Program-made: the position numbers and the translations under genes
From: Rhodobacteraceae bacterium UBA2553
Lineage (GTDB): Bacteria; Pseudomonadota; Alphaproteobacteria; Rhodobacterales; Rhodobacteraceae
DNA: 5,658 nt
Direction of reading: 5' to 3'
Assembly: GCA_002340515.1 (NCBI GenBank)
Contig: DDMF01000008.1
Location: 7,037-12,694 of the forward strand
The notes under the pieces: generated by a model
Seen by the model: the letters and a program-made list of their open reading frames with translations, nothing else
Told to the model about the DNA's origin: nothing
Databases searched by the model: none
Shown: one piece after another, positions 1 to 5,658 of the stretch
How positions within the stretch are numbered: position 1 is the stretch's first letter
Layout: every line of letters begins with the position of its first letter

Positions 1-763
1 CCCTCTGACAGTTGCAGCCTTGCGCGCCCTTCCGGCGGGGCTTTTGATGTTGGCGATCACCCGAAATCTGCCCACGCGTGACTGGTGGGGAAAGCTCCTG
101 ATCCTTGGGGCGCTGAACTTTTCAATCTTTTGGGCCGCACTCTTTGTGGCGGCGTATCGGTTGCCGGGCGGGGTTGCGGCCACATTGGGCGCGGTGCAGC
201 CGTTGATCGTGCTGTTTCTCGCCTCGGCTTTGCTAGGAACGGCATTGACAGGTCGTGGGGTGGCGGCGGCGGTCACAGGAATGTTGGGCGTTGCAATGTT
301 GGTCTTGGGTCCAAATGCAGGGTTGGATGCCACCGGTATAATCGCGGCCCTTATCGGGGCAGGGTCCATGGCGACGGGGGTGGTTTTGACCCGTCTGTGG
401 CAGCCCCCGGTGTCTGCATTAACCTTTACAGCGTGGCAGCTGACCGCGGGTGGTTTATTGCTTTTGCCGGTCGCCCTTTGGTTTGATCCACCTTTGCCCA
501 TGTTGACACTGTCCCATCTGACCGGCCTTGTCTGGCTGAGTGTGATTGGCGCGGCGCTGACCTATGTTTTTTGGTTTCGCGCCATCGAACGCCTTGGCCC
601 CGCTGCGATTACGAGCCTCGGTTTCCTGAGCCCCCTCAGCGCGGTTTTGCTGGGCTGGATCCTGTTGGGACAAACGCTGAGTGTTTGGCAAATTCTTGGG
701 GCAGGGATTGTGCTTGCCTCAGTCTGGGCCGGGCAGAAAAGCAGCAAGGCCAAACGGGCTTAG
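1..763 (+). CDS. EamA-family (DMT) transporter, 5'-truncated by the window
   Basis: Integral inner-membrane protein of the drug/metabolite transporter superfamily; members typically export amino acids or other small metabolites, and the substrate here cannot be told. The reading frame is open to the left edge: bases 2-19 encode PLTVAA, directly continuing into LRALPAGLL, which is typical of the second membrane helix of EamA proteins. The TTG at base 20 is therefore not the true start. Some 35-40 residues, including helix 1, are missing. The visible 253 residues hold about nine hydrophobic segments (roughly 2-20, 32-50, 57-78, 86-103, 111-129, 140-160, 172-192, 200-222, 228-244), fitting the usual ten-helix, two-repeat EamA layout. 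The second repeat ends with the characteristic ERLGPA...FLSPLSAVLLGWILLGQ region, followed by a short basic tail (KSSKAKRA). It is convergent with the next gene, with only 21 bases between the stop codons. The family is clear; the specific substrate is not. Confidence 0.93.
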   Translation, partial: PLTVAALRALPAGLLMLAITRNLPTRDWWGKLLILGALNFSIFWAALFVAAYRLPGGVAATLGAVQPLIVLFLASALLGTALTGRGVAAAVTGMLGVAMLVLGPNAGLDATGIIAALIGAGSMATGVVLTRLWQPPVSALTFTAWQLTAGGLLLLPVALWFDPPLPMLTLSHLTGLVWLSVIGAALTYVFWFRAIERLGPAAITSLGFLSPLSAVLLGWILLGQTLSVWQILGAGIVLASVWAGQKSSKAKRA

Positions 764-784
764 CTGCCGGCGTGCGCAGCGGGA

Positions 785-1279
785 TTACCCCTGATCGGCA
801 ACTTCCTTGGCATCCTCGACCTGATCATCGGCAAGTTCAGCGGCTAGGCGAAACCCAATGCGTTTGGGGGCTTCCGCCTCTATCGCTTTGGGCAGGGCAC
901 GCAACATCACTGACAACTGGCTGACATGCTGGATCAGTTGTGTTTTGCCGCCAACCTCATCCGCGCCATAAAAGGTGACAATATCGGGATCGAAAAACCC
1001 CATGCCTTCGATGCGCAACACGCCTGCGTTGCCCCCGACAAATCCCATCGCGACCTCATGCTCATTATCAAGCTGTTCTTCGAAGTTTTTGATATAAAGG
1101 ATCAGCCGTTCATAGGCCCATTCCGCTGGGGATTTCTCTTCAACCGTGCGCGCGGCCACTTTTTTGGGAAGGGGCTGATCTTCGACCACCACGGGCGAGC
1201 TTTCCGAACAGGATACCGCGTGTTTGCGCGGTTGCTTCTTAGGGGGTGTTTTAGTCTGCTTTTTGGGCGCTTTGGTCAT
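785..1279 (-). CDS. DUF6173-like small soluble protein with Lys/Pro-rich N-terminal tail
   Basis: Function unknown. I recognise the C-terminal region as resembling the DUF6173 family of Rhodobacterales. From the Met at 1279 the protein has 164 residues. Residues 2-22 form a basic, proline-containing tail (seven Lys, one Arg, four Pro) that is probably disordered, as is the stretch to about residue 45. The conserved domain spans about 50-150: PAEWAYERLILYIKNFE, then DNEHEVAMGF, GVLRIEGMGFFDPDIVTFYG, KTQLIQHVSQLSVMLRALPK and RIGFRLAAEL. It has no signal peptide or membrane helix, so it is likely cytoplasmic. The start is uncertain. The reading frame extends to ATGs at 1309 and 1318, adding 10 or 13 residues (MAQMSKRNF...), but the best Shine-Dalgarno (GAGG, 8-nt spacing) serves the ATG at 1279. 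The gene is divergent from the GNAT gene and convergent with the transporter, so it is probably monocistronic. Confidence 0.83.
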   Translation of the reverse strand: MTKAPKKQTKTPPKKQPRKHAVSCSESSPVVVEDQPLPKKVAARTVEEKSPAEWAYERLILYIKNFEEQLDNEHEVAMGFVGGNAGVLRIEGMGFFDPDIVTFYGADEVGGKTQLIQHVSQLSVMLRALPKAIEAEAPKRIGFRLAAELADDQVEDAKEVADQG

Positions 1280-1287
1280 AAGAGAAG

Positions 1288-1291
1288 CCTC
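1288..1291 (-). promoter_or_regulatory. Shine-Dalgarno deciding the DUF6173 start
   Basis: On the minus strand this reads GAGG, eight bases upstream of the ATG at 1279. The upstream in-frame ATGs at 1318 and 1309 lack an equally good site: only a G-rich stretch about 12 nt away precedes the first, and a weak GGA precedes the second. The choice of 1279 as start rests on this. Translation from 1318 or 1309 cannot be excluded. Confidence 0.4.
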
Positions 1292-1408
1292 GAAATTGCG
1301 TTTGCTCATTTGTGCCATAGTCCGGCGCCCCCGTCACGTCGCGTTTCAGTGATGGGGTGCGCCTATTGCGTTGGGATGATAGCCTGATGGCTCTGACAGG
1401 AGCCCCAC

Positions 1409-1939
1409 ATGTCTCATTCCATCCCACTTTCACCCTATGCCACTGAACGTTTGTCTGTGCGCCATTGGCGTCAGGATCTGGCCGACCCAGCGCGTCGGGC
1501 TGAATTGGAACGCGGCTTACTGCACATCCTGACGCCGAAAGTTCTTGAGCATTTGCCGCCCTCGCTTCAGGTGAAAAAGGACCGTGTCGCCGATTGGGTC
1601 ACGGATCGCGCAGAGGAAAGCGAAGTCTTTGTGATTGAAGACAAAGACGCCGGAGAGTTGATTGGTGTTATGATGCTTTTTGTGCAAGCCGATGCCGGGA
1701 ACCCGCCACATATCCATCTTGGCTATCTGCTGGCGGAACCAGTTTGGGGCAAGGGATATGCAAGCGAGGTGATCCGGGGATTGGTTGCCGCCATGACCCC
1801 GCTAGGTCCGTTTGATGTGCTGGGTGGCGTCGGGGTCGATAACCCCGCCTCTGCCAAAGTTCTCACACGGGCGGGGTTTGTGAAAGACGCGGATTTATCC
1901 ACGCCAGACACTAATATGTTTGTGCTGAGCCTGTGTTGA
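1409..1939 (+). CDS. GNAT-family N-acetyltransferase (RimJ/RimL-like, Acetyltransf_3 type)
   Basis: Predicted cytoplasmic enzyme that transfers an acetyl group from acetyl-CoA to an amine: a protein N-terminus, an amino-sugar or other small molecule. The acceptor cannot be read from the sequence. The protein has 176 residues, a normal length for the subfamily. The N-terminal TERLSVRHWRQDLAD (residues 12-26) is the usual 'TERL.lR' opening of RimJ/RimL-like proteins. The acetyl-CoA-binding motif A is HLGYLLAEPVWGKGYASE (103-120), with the pyrophosphate-loop pattern WGKGYASE. Motif B is VDNPASAKVLTRAGF (143-157), with the typical N.AS..vl...GF signature. The start is supported by AGGAG at 1398-1402, six bases before the ATG. 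The gene is divergent from the DUF6173 gene, with a region of about 90-130 bases between them, and convergent with the MBL hydrolase. Family assignment is firm. Confidence 0.93.
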   Translation: MSHSIPLSPYATERLSVRHWRQDLADPARRAELERGLLHILTPKVLEHLPPSLQVKKDRVADWVTDRAEESEVFVIEDKDAGELIGVMMLFVQADAGNPPHIHLGYLLAEPVWGKGYASEVIRGLVAAMTPLGPFDVLGGVGVDNPASAKVLTRAGFVKDADLSTPDTNMFVLSLC

Positions 1940-1954
1940 ACCCGCCCTGAACGT

Positions 1955-1973
1955 GGCGCCGTTTACGCCTTTT
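1955..1973 (+). terminator. Possible weak intrinsic terminator of the GNAT gene
   Basis: GGCG (1955-1958) can pair with CGCC (1966-1969) around a seven-base loop, followed by TTTT (1970-1973). It lies in the 23-base gap between convergent stop codons and runs into the end of the MBL gene. An alternative pairing, GTGGC (1953-1957) with GCCAC (1974-1978), is also possible. The stem is only four pairs and the T-run short, so this is tentative. Confidence 0.2.
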
Positions 1974-2994
1974 GCCACAACCATGCCCCATCGTCGCGAC
2001 GGGTGCGGGTGATGCGCCCCTCTTGATAGAGATGGTTCAAATGTCCCACGGCCTCAACCAGTGCCAAGCCATATTCGCCAGACCCGATTTTGCGCTTAAA
2101 CAGCGGTGGAAAACAGTCGCCTGCCACATGGGGATCGGTCAGATAGTCTTCAAGCCGGTCCAGCGCGTGATGGTGATTGTTGATCAGCTGTTTCATGCGG
2201 GTGGGCAACCCGGTGAAGGGCAGTTTATGACCGGGCAGCACCAATTGCGTATCGGTCGCATAGGCTGACAGGCGCTCGCAGGCCTCAAGCCAATCGCCGA
2301 CCGGATCGGCCTCGGGCTCGGTGGCATAAACGCCTAGATTTGGGCTGATCGTCGCCAAAAGTTGATCGCCGCCAATGACCAGCTCGCCGTCTTGCGACCA
2401 AAGGGTTGCGTGTTCGGGGGCATGGCCATTGCCGATGTGCACGTCCCATGTGCGGCCGCCAAAGGTCAGGGTTGAGCCTTCTTTAATGCGGGTAAAACCC
2501 AGCGGCATATCGGCAACGATGTCGGCGTAATTAAATGGCCGTTCGACTTTGCGTTTCGCCAGGATCTCGGCATCCATCCCCGCCGCCTGCCAATAGGCGA
2601 TGGTTTCATCCACCGGCACCATTTGCTCGTCCAACAGCAGCATACGGGAAAAGAGCCAAGCGGTGCGCGTGGTGACCAACTCGGCGCCCATGTCGCGCTG
2701 AAACCAGCCCGCAAGCCCCACATGATCGGGGTGGTGGTGCGTGACAATGACCCGCGTGATGGGTTTACCACCCATTGGCCCTGCCATCAGTTTTTCCCAA
2801 ATGCGCCGGGTTTTTCCGGTGTCGAACCCGGTATCAACAATGGTCCAACCCTCTGGATCCTCAAACGCAAAGACGTTTACGTGATCCAAAACCATGGGCA
2901 GTGGAAGCCGCATCCAAAGCACGCCTTGGGCGACCTCAACAGCCTCGCCATCCCCCGGAATGTCGGGGAAGGGGAAGGTAAGGGGGGAAGACAT
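1963..2994 (-). CDS. MBL-fold metallo-hydrolase with C-terminal winged-helix region (glyoxalase II/LACTB2-like)
   Basis: Predicted cytoplasmic di-metal hydrolase of the metallo-beta-lactamase superfamily, 343 residues. The MBL domain covers roughly 15-260. It carries the metal-binding signature HHHPDH (86-91, giving H86, H88, D90 and H91), a further His in NGHAPEH (H191), the bridging Asp in GGDQ (D210) and the last His in LPGHKLPF (H256). All expected ligands are present, so the enzyme should be active. Residues about 265-340 (NNHHHALDR through GEYGLALVEAVGHLNHLYQEGRI) resemble the winged-helix extension of LACTB2-like proteins. The start is supported by GAGG at 3001-3004, six bases upstream. 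It lies downstream of the acyl-CoA dehydrogenase and lipoprotein genes on the same strand, 51 bases after the lipoprotein stop, so co-transcription is plausible. Several relatives hydrolyse thioesters; an acyl-CoA or glutathione thioester substrate is inference only. Confidence 0.94.
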   Translation of the reverse strand: MSSPLTFPFPDIPGDGEAVEVAQGVLWMRLPLPMVLDHVNVFAFEDPEGWTIVDTGFDTGKTRRIWEKLMAGPMGGKPITRVIVTHHHPDHVGLAGWFQRDMGAELVTTRTAWLFSRMLLLDEQMVPVDETIAYWQAAGMDAEILAKRKVERPFNYADIVADMPLGFTRIKEGSTLTFGGRTWDVHIGNGHAPEHATLWSQDGELVIGGDQLLATISPNLGVYATEPEADPVGDWLEACERLSAYATDTQLVLPGHKLPFTGLPTRMKQLINNHHHALDRLEDYLTDPHVAGDCFPPLFKRKIGSGEYGLALVEAVGHLNHLYQEGRITRTRRDDGAWLWQKA

Positions 2995-3045
2995 TGAAAA
3001 CCTCGTTTCTGGTGTTGCTTTGTATATGACAACTCTTTCTTGGGA

Positions 3046-3444
3046 TTACCACAAAACGTCAATGACCCGGCCGTCAGAGTGTTGGCAGACGCCAACCCCT
3101 CCGGATGTGGTTAGACCAGACGAATCCGCATATCGCATTTGACAATTCAAGGTGCTGCCGCGATTGCCTAATAGAACGGCAACAAATCGGTTTGTGGAGG
3201 TTTGCCCAAAGGCCTGACCAAAACCGTTTGCGCCGAATAGGATTGCTTGAGTGGACGATGCACCGTCCATGACTGCCTTTCCGGCAAAACTCTCTTTTCC
3301 GACAATTGCTGTATATTTATCAGAATCAATGCCTTGTTCAAAACTGAAAGCTACGGGTTCTCCAGTTCCCCTTACGACCCCCTGCATCGTACCGGAACAC
3401 GCTGCGAGTGAAAAAGCGAGCAAAGGTGCAAAAAGACGGAACAT
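3046..3444 (-). CDS. Predicted small outer-membrane lipoprotein, function unknown
   Basis: Small exported protein of 132 residues. The N-terminus MFRLFAPLLAFSLAAC is a lipoprotein signal peptide: one Arg, a hydrophobic core, and the lipobox LAAC with the lipidated cysteine at 16. The +2 residue is Ser, which in Gram-negative bacteria predicts transport to the outer membrane, facing the periplasm. The mature part (116 residues) is Gly/Ser-rich and probably all-beta. It has two further cysteines (C101 in STLNCQMRYAD, C120 in GGVGVCQHSDGR) that could form a disulfide, and ends in DGRVIDVLW. I recognise similar small hypothetical proteins with this C-terminal pattern in Rhodobacteraceae but know no function. 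AAGGA (3454-3458) sits nine bases before the ATG. A hand count over 3061-3420 gives about 51% GC, clearly below the flanking genes (about 60%). It lies between the dehydrogenase (49-base gap) and the MBL hydrolase (51-base gap). Confidence 0.85.
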   Translation of the reverse strand: MFRLFAPLLAFSLAACSGTMQGVVRGTGEPVAFSFEQGIDSDKYTAIVGKESFAGKAVMDGASSTQAILFGANGFGQAFGQTSTNRFVAVLLGNRGSTLNCQMRYADSSGLTTSGGVGVCQHSDGRVIDVLW

Positions 3445-3463
3445 CAGGATCTTTCCTTAATTG

Positions 3464-3469
3464 ATTGTA
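3464..3469 (-). promoter_or_regulatory. Candidate -10 element for the lipoprotein gene
   Basis: On the minus strand this reads TACAAT, one mismatch from TATAAT, just after a run of seven Ts (3469-3475, sharing base 3469) in the AT-rich 49-base gap after the dehydrogenase gene. It would start transcription close to the Shine-Dalgarno at 3454-3458. No good -35 lies at 16-18 bases (CGTCAC at 3487-3492 is a poor match), so this is a weak candidate. Confidence 0.2.
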
Positions 3470-3493
3470 AAAAAATGACGAATGAAGTGACGC

Positions 3494-5212
3494 TCACGAA
3501 GCAAGATCTTCGGTTGAGAGTGTGTAAAGCCCCGCCGCTCCGCATCGGGCCTGCGCCAGATTGGACGCATGTTCGGGCAGCAAGCGATTGATATGAAAGC
3601 GTGCAAGTTCGGTGCGTTTGCCTTTGCCGCCTTCCGCAATTGCGGATTTCAGATGGAAATGTGCGCCCAGCACGCGGGCAAAGCCCATCAGGAACGGCAC
3701 GGCGCCCGCAAAACGGTCTTGCATGTCGGTCTGCTCAATCATCCATTCGGTTGTTTCGCGCAGCGTTTCCGCCGCTGTCCAGACCGCATCAGCCATGATC
3801 GGATGTTGACCACGGGCCGCTTCGGCACCGCTTTCAATCTCATCCAAAAGACGGAAGGCTGCTTCGCCGCCGTCCATCAGTTTGCGACCCACAAGGTCCA
3901 TCGCCTGAATGCCGTTGGTGCCTTCGTAGATTGCCGTCACGCGCACGTCGCGGAAATATTGCGCGGCGCCGGTTTCCTCAATGAACCCCATGCCGCCATG
4001 CACCTGAACGCCCATGTTTGAGACATTGATGCCGACCTCGGTCCCGTAAGCTTTGACGATTGGAGTGAGCAGGGCGGCGCGTGCTTTCCATTCCGCATCC
4101 CCCGTGGCGCGGTGCATGTCGATCGCCATCGCCAGCGACATCGACATGGAGCGCGCGGCATAAAGTTCGGCCCGCATCTGTGTCAGCATCCGGCGCACAT
4201 CGGCAAAATCAGCGATGGTACCTGATCCGTTTTCAATCGGGCTGCGACCTTGCTTACGCTCCAGCGCATATTCCAGCGCCTGTTGAAACGCACCTTCGCC
4301 TGCGCCCAAACCTTGCACGCCAACCCCCAGACGGGCGTTGTTCATCATGGTGAACATCGCGGCCATGCCTTTGTGCGGCTCGCCGATCATCCAACCGCGC
4401 GCGCCCTCAAAGGACATCACGGCGGTGGGGGATCCATGCAGGCCCATTTTATGTTCCAGGCTAACAACGCGAAGCGAGTTGTGCTCGCCCAGATTTCCAT
4501 CCGCATCCGGGATCAGTTTGGGCACGAGAAACAGCGAAATGCCTTTGGTCCCCGCGGCCCCATCGGGCAGACGTGCCAGCACAAGGTGGCAGACGTTCTC
4601 AGTAATGTCATTGTCGCCCCAAGAGATGAAAATCTTTTGGCCTGTAACTGCGTACGTCCCGTCGCCATTGTCCACGGCCTTTGAGCTGAGTGCGCCCACA
4701 TCCGAGCCCGCCTGTGGTTCGGTCAGGTTCATGGTGCCCGCCCATTCGCCGGTGATCAGCTTAGGCAAGTAAAGCGCCTTAATCTCATCCGTTGCGTGAT
4801 GTTCCAACGCTTCGATCTGGCCTTGGGTCATCAAAGGGCACAATTGCAGCGAAAGACAGCTGGCCGACATCATGTCGTTTACGGCGGTTTGCAAGGTCAG
4901 AGGCAAGCCCATGCCGCCATATTCCGGGTCCGCCGCCATGCCGATCCAACCGCCTTCGGCAATGGCCTTATAGCCTTGGTCAAAGCCGGGCGAGGTGCGC
5001 ACCACACCGTTTTCCAGCGCGGCGGGGGTCAGGTCACCATAGCGGTTCAGGGGGGCCAATACCTCTTCGCACATTTTGCCGGCCTCAGATAAAACCGCCT
5101 GCGCCATATCCGGGCTGGCCTCGGCAAATAAGTCCGTGGCGGCGATCTGGTCGTAGCCGATCACATGGTCAAACAGAAATTGAAAATCTTCGGTGGTGGC
5201 GCGATAGGGCAT
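3494..5212 (-). CDS. Acyl-CoA dehydrogenase, long DmdC-like (methylmercaptopropionyl-CoA dehydrogenase family)
   Basis: Predicted cytoplasmic FAD enzyme that oxidises an acyl-CoA to the 2,3-enoyl-CoA and passes electrons to electron-transfer flavoprotein. At 572 residues it is of the long type (ordinary family members have about 380), with an extra N-terminal segment (about 1-35) and an extra C-terminal domain (about 460-565). In between are the N-terminal helical domain (about 40-155), the middle beta domain with NLTEPQAGSDVG (162-173) and GQKIFISWGD (191-200), and the C-terminal helical domain with VHGGMGF (404-410). YEGTNGIQA (429-437) contains Glu430, the position of the catalytic base in DmdC enzymes. 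This organisation matches DmdC, the third enzyme of DMSP demethylation. Roseobacters carry several paralogues, and no dmdB or dmdD neighbour is visible, so the true substrate may be another medium or short acyl-CoA. AAGGA (5219-5223) lies six bases before the ATG. It is the first gene of a possible three-gene unit and divergent from the tsaC-type gene. Confidence 0.96.
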   Translation of the reverse strand: MPYRATTEDFQFLFDHVIGYDQIAATDLFAEASPDMAQAVLSEAGKMCEEVLAPLNRYGDLTPAALENGVVRTSPGFDQGYKAIAEGGWIGMAADPEYGGMGLPLTLQTAVNDMMSASCLSLQLCPLMTQGQIEALEHHATDEIKALYLPKLITGEWAGTMNLTEPQAGSDVGALSSKAVDNGDGTYAVTGQKIFISWGDNDITENVCHLVLARLPDGAAGTKGISLFLVPKLIPDADGNLGEHNSLRVVSLEHKMGLHGSPTAVMSFEGARGWMIGEPHKGMAAMFTMMNNARLGVGVQGLGAGEGAFQQALEYALERKQGRSPIENGSGTIADFADVRRMLTQMRAELYAARSMSMSLAMAIDMHRATGDAEWKARAALLTPIVKAYGTEVGINVSNMGVQVHGGMGFIEETGAAQYFRDVRVTAIYEGTNGIQAMDLVGRKLMDGGEAAFRLLDEIESGAEAARGQHPIMADAVWTAAETLRETTEWMIEQTDMQDRFAGAVPFLMGFARVLGAHFHLKSAIAEGGKGKRTELARFHINRLLPEHASNLAQARCGAAGLYTLSTEDLAS

Positions 5213-5330
5213 TGTCCGTCCTTCTCAGGTGGATATGGTGGCTCGGATATGTATTTTGGCGAATGGCTTTTGGGGCCGTCCTCTGATCCATACCGAAGCT
5301 GACCGAAGGGCAAAAGGAAAACGCAGCGTC
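5213..5330. other. Divergent intergenic region between the acyl-CoA dehydrogenase and threonylcarbamoyladenylate synthase genes
   Basis: These 118 bases must hold the promoters of both flanking genes. Near the left end is the dehydrogenase Shine-Dalgarno; near the right end is AAGGA (5314-5318) for the plus-strand gene, with a long 12-base spacing. I found no well-spaced -35/-10 pair on either strand. There are two short direct repeats: GGATAT at 5231-5236 and 5245-5250, and ACCGAAG at 5292-5298 and 5302-5308. Confidence 0.5.
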
Positions 5331-5658
5331 ATGAAGGCGACGATTAAAACCGAACGGTTGGGCGCGGATGCGGCTGGCGTTGCCCGCGCCGCAGAGCTTT
5401 TGCGCGCCGGGGATTTGGTGTCTTTCCCCACCGAGACCGTTTACGGGCTGGGCGGGGACGCCACCAATGATCACGCCGTGGCGCGTATTTACGAGGCAAA
5501 AGGCCGCCCCAGTTTCAATCCATTGATTGTACATCTGCCGTCGATTGATGCGGTCGAGGAATACGCCGTTCTGGATGGTGCCGCGCGCGATCTAGCGATG
5601 GCGTTTTGGCCGGGGCCGCTGACGCTTGTGTTGCCTTTGAAATCGGGGTCCGGCCTGT
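5331..5658 (+). CDS. tsaC: L-threonylcarbamoyladenylate synthase (TsaC/Sua5/YrdC family), 3'-truncated by the window
   Basis: Cytoplasmic enzyme that makes threonylcarbamoyl-AMP from threonine, bicarbonate and ATP, the first step of t6A37 modification of ANN-decoding tRNAs. The frame runs open from the ATG at 5331 off the right edge, giving 109 residues. The YrdC fold signatures are in order: FPTETVYGLGGDA (32-44), YEAKGRPSFNPLIVH (54-68) with the conserved K57, R59, S61 and N63 that line the nucleotide site, and FWPGPLTLVL (92-101). These are diagnostic. The start fits the usual short N-terminus before the ARAAELLRAGDLVSFPT helix-strand. The Shine-Dalgarno AAGGA is 12 bases upstream, a little long. 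Whether this is the short TsaC form (about 190 residues) or the longer Sua5 form with an extra C-terminal domain cannot be decided, because the end is missing. It is divergent from the dehydrogenase gene. Confidence 0.95.
   Translation, partial: MKATIKTERLGADAAGVARAAELLRAGDLVSFPTETVYGLGGDATNDHAVARIYEAKGRPSFNPLIVHLPSIDAVEEYAVLDGAARDLAMAFWPGPLTLVLPLKSGSGL

Noticed and set aside
20..22. TTG as start codon of the transporter
   Set aside because: The frame is open upstream to the window edge and encodes typical EamA sequence (PLTVAALRAL), so the real start is outside the window.
926..1387. Plus-strand open frame of 153 codons opposite the DUF6173 gene
   Set aside because: It lies antisense to a recognisable protein, has no domain I recognise, and ends inside the divergent promoter region. 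It is best explained as a frame kept open by the GC-rich codons on the other strand.
3010..3045. Promoter for the MBL gene from TTGTCA (3027-3032) and TATACA (3021-3026) on the minus strand
   Set aside because: The two elements are directly adjacent, not separated by 16-18 bases, and neither has a partner at the right distance. Read-through from upstream is more likely.
4250..4772. Overlapping plus-strand open frames of about 144 codons inside the acyl-CoA dehydrogenase gene
   Set aside because: They are fully antisense to a highly conserved enzyme, show no family signature, and overlap each other in different frames.
5169..5534. Minus-strand open frame of 121 codons across the dehydrogenase start, the intergenic region and the tsaC-type gene
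   Set aside because: It is antisense to the diagnostic YrdC motifs and overlaps the dehydrogenase start. No plausible product.
1..5658. Mobile element, CRISPR array, tRNA/rRNA or phage island
   Set aside because: No transposase or integrase frame, no regularly spaced repeats, no tRNA-like cloverleaf noticed, and all genes fit ordinary chromosomal functions.

Overview
The window looks like a chromosomal segment from an alphaproteobacterium, most likely a Rhodobacteraceae (Roseobacter-group) species. Three things support this: GC content of roughly 60% in most genes, a DmdC-like long acyl-CoA dehydrogenase with strongly Roseobacter-like sequence, and a DUF6173-type protein of the kind I know mainly from this family. 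The assignment rests on recognising protein families by eye, not on any search.

Layout from left to right. (1) The 3' part of an EamA/DMT-type membrane transporter (+) whose start lies before the window. (2) Convergent to it, a DUF6173-like small soluble protein (-) with a lysine/proline-rich N-terminal tail. (3) Divergent from that, a RimJ/RimL-like GNAT N-acetyltransferase (+). (4) Convergent to the GNAT gene, a block of three minus-strand genes. In transcription order these are a DmdC-like acyl-CoA dehydrogenase (572 aa), a 132-aa predicted lipoprotein, and an MBL-fold hydrolase with a winged-helix C-terminal region (343 aa). The gaps between them are about 50 nt, so they could be one transcription unit. 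(5) Divergent from this block, the 5' part of an L-threonylcarbamoyladenylate synthase gene (TsaC/Sua5 family, +), cut by the window end.

How the genes work together. The dehydrogenase would oxidise an acyl-CoA thioester in the cytoplasm. The MBL hydrolase belongs to a superfamily that includes thioester hydrolases, so a link in acyl-CoA metabolism is plausible but unproven. The lipoprotein between them is less GC-rich and has no obvious functional tie to either. The remaining genes (exporter-like transporter, DUF6173, GNAT, tRNA t6A biosynthesis) look like independent single genes. There are no tRNA or rRNA genes, CRISPR arrays, insertion sequences or phage genes. All intergenic gaps are shorter than about 120 bases. 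I see no convincing evidence of a new multi-gene system; the uncharacterised lipoprotein and the DUF6173 protein are the least understood items.
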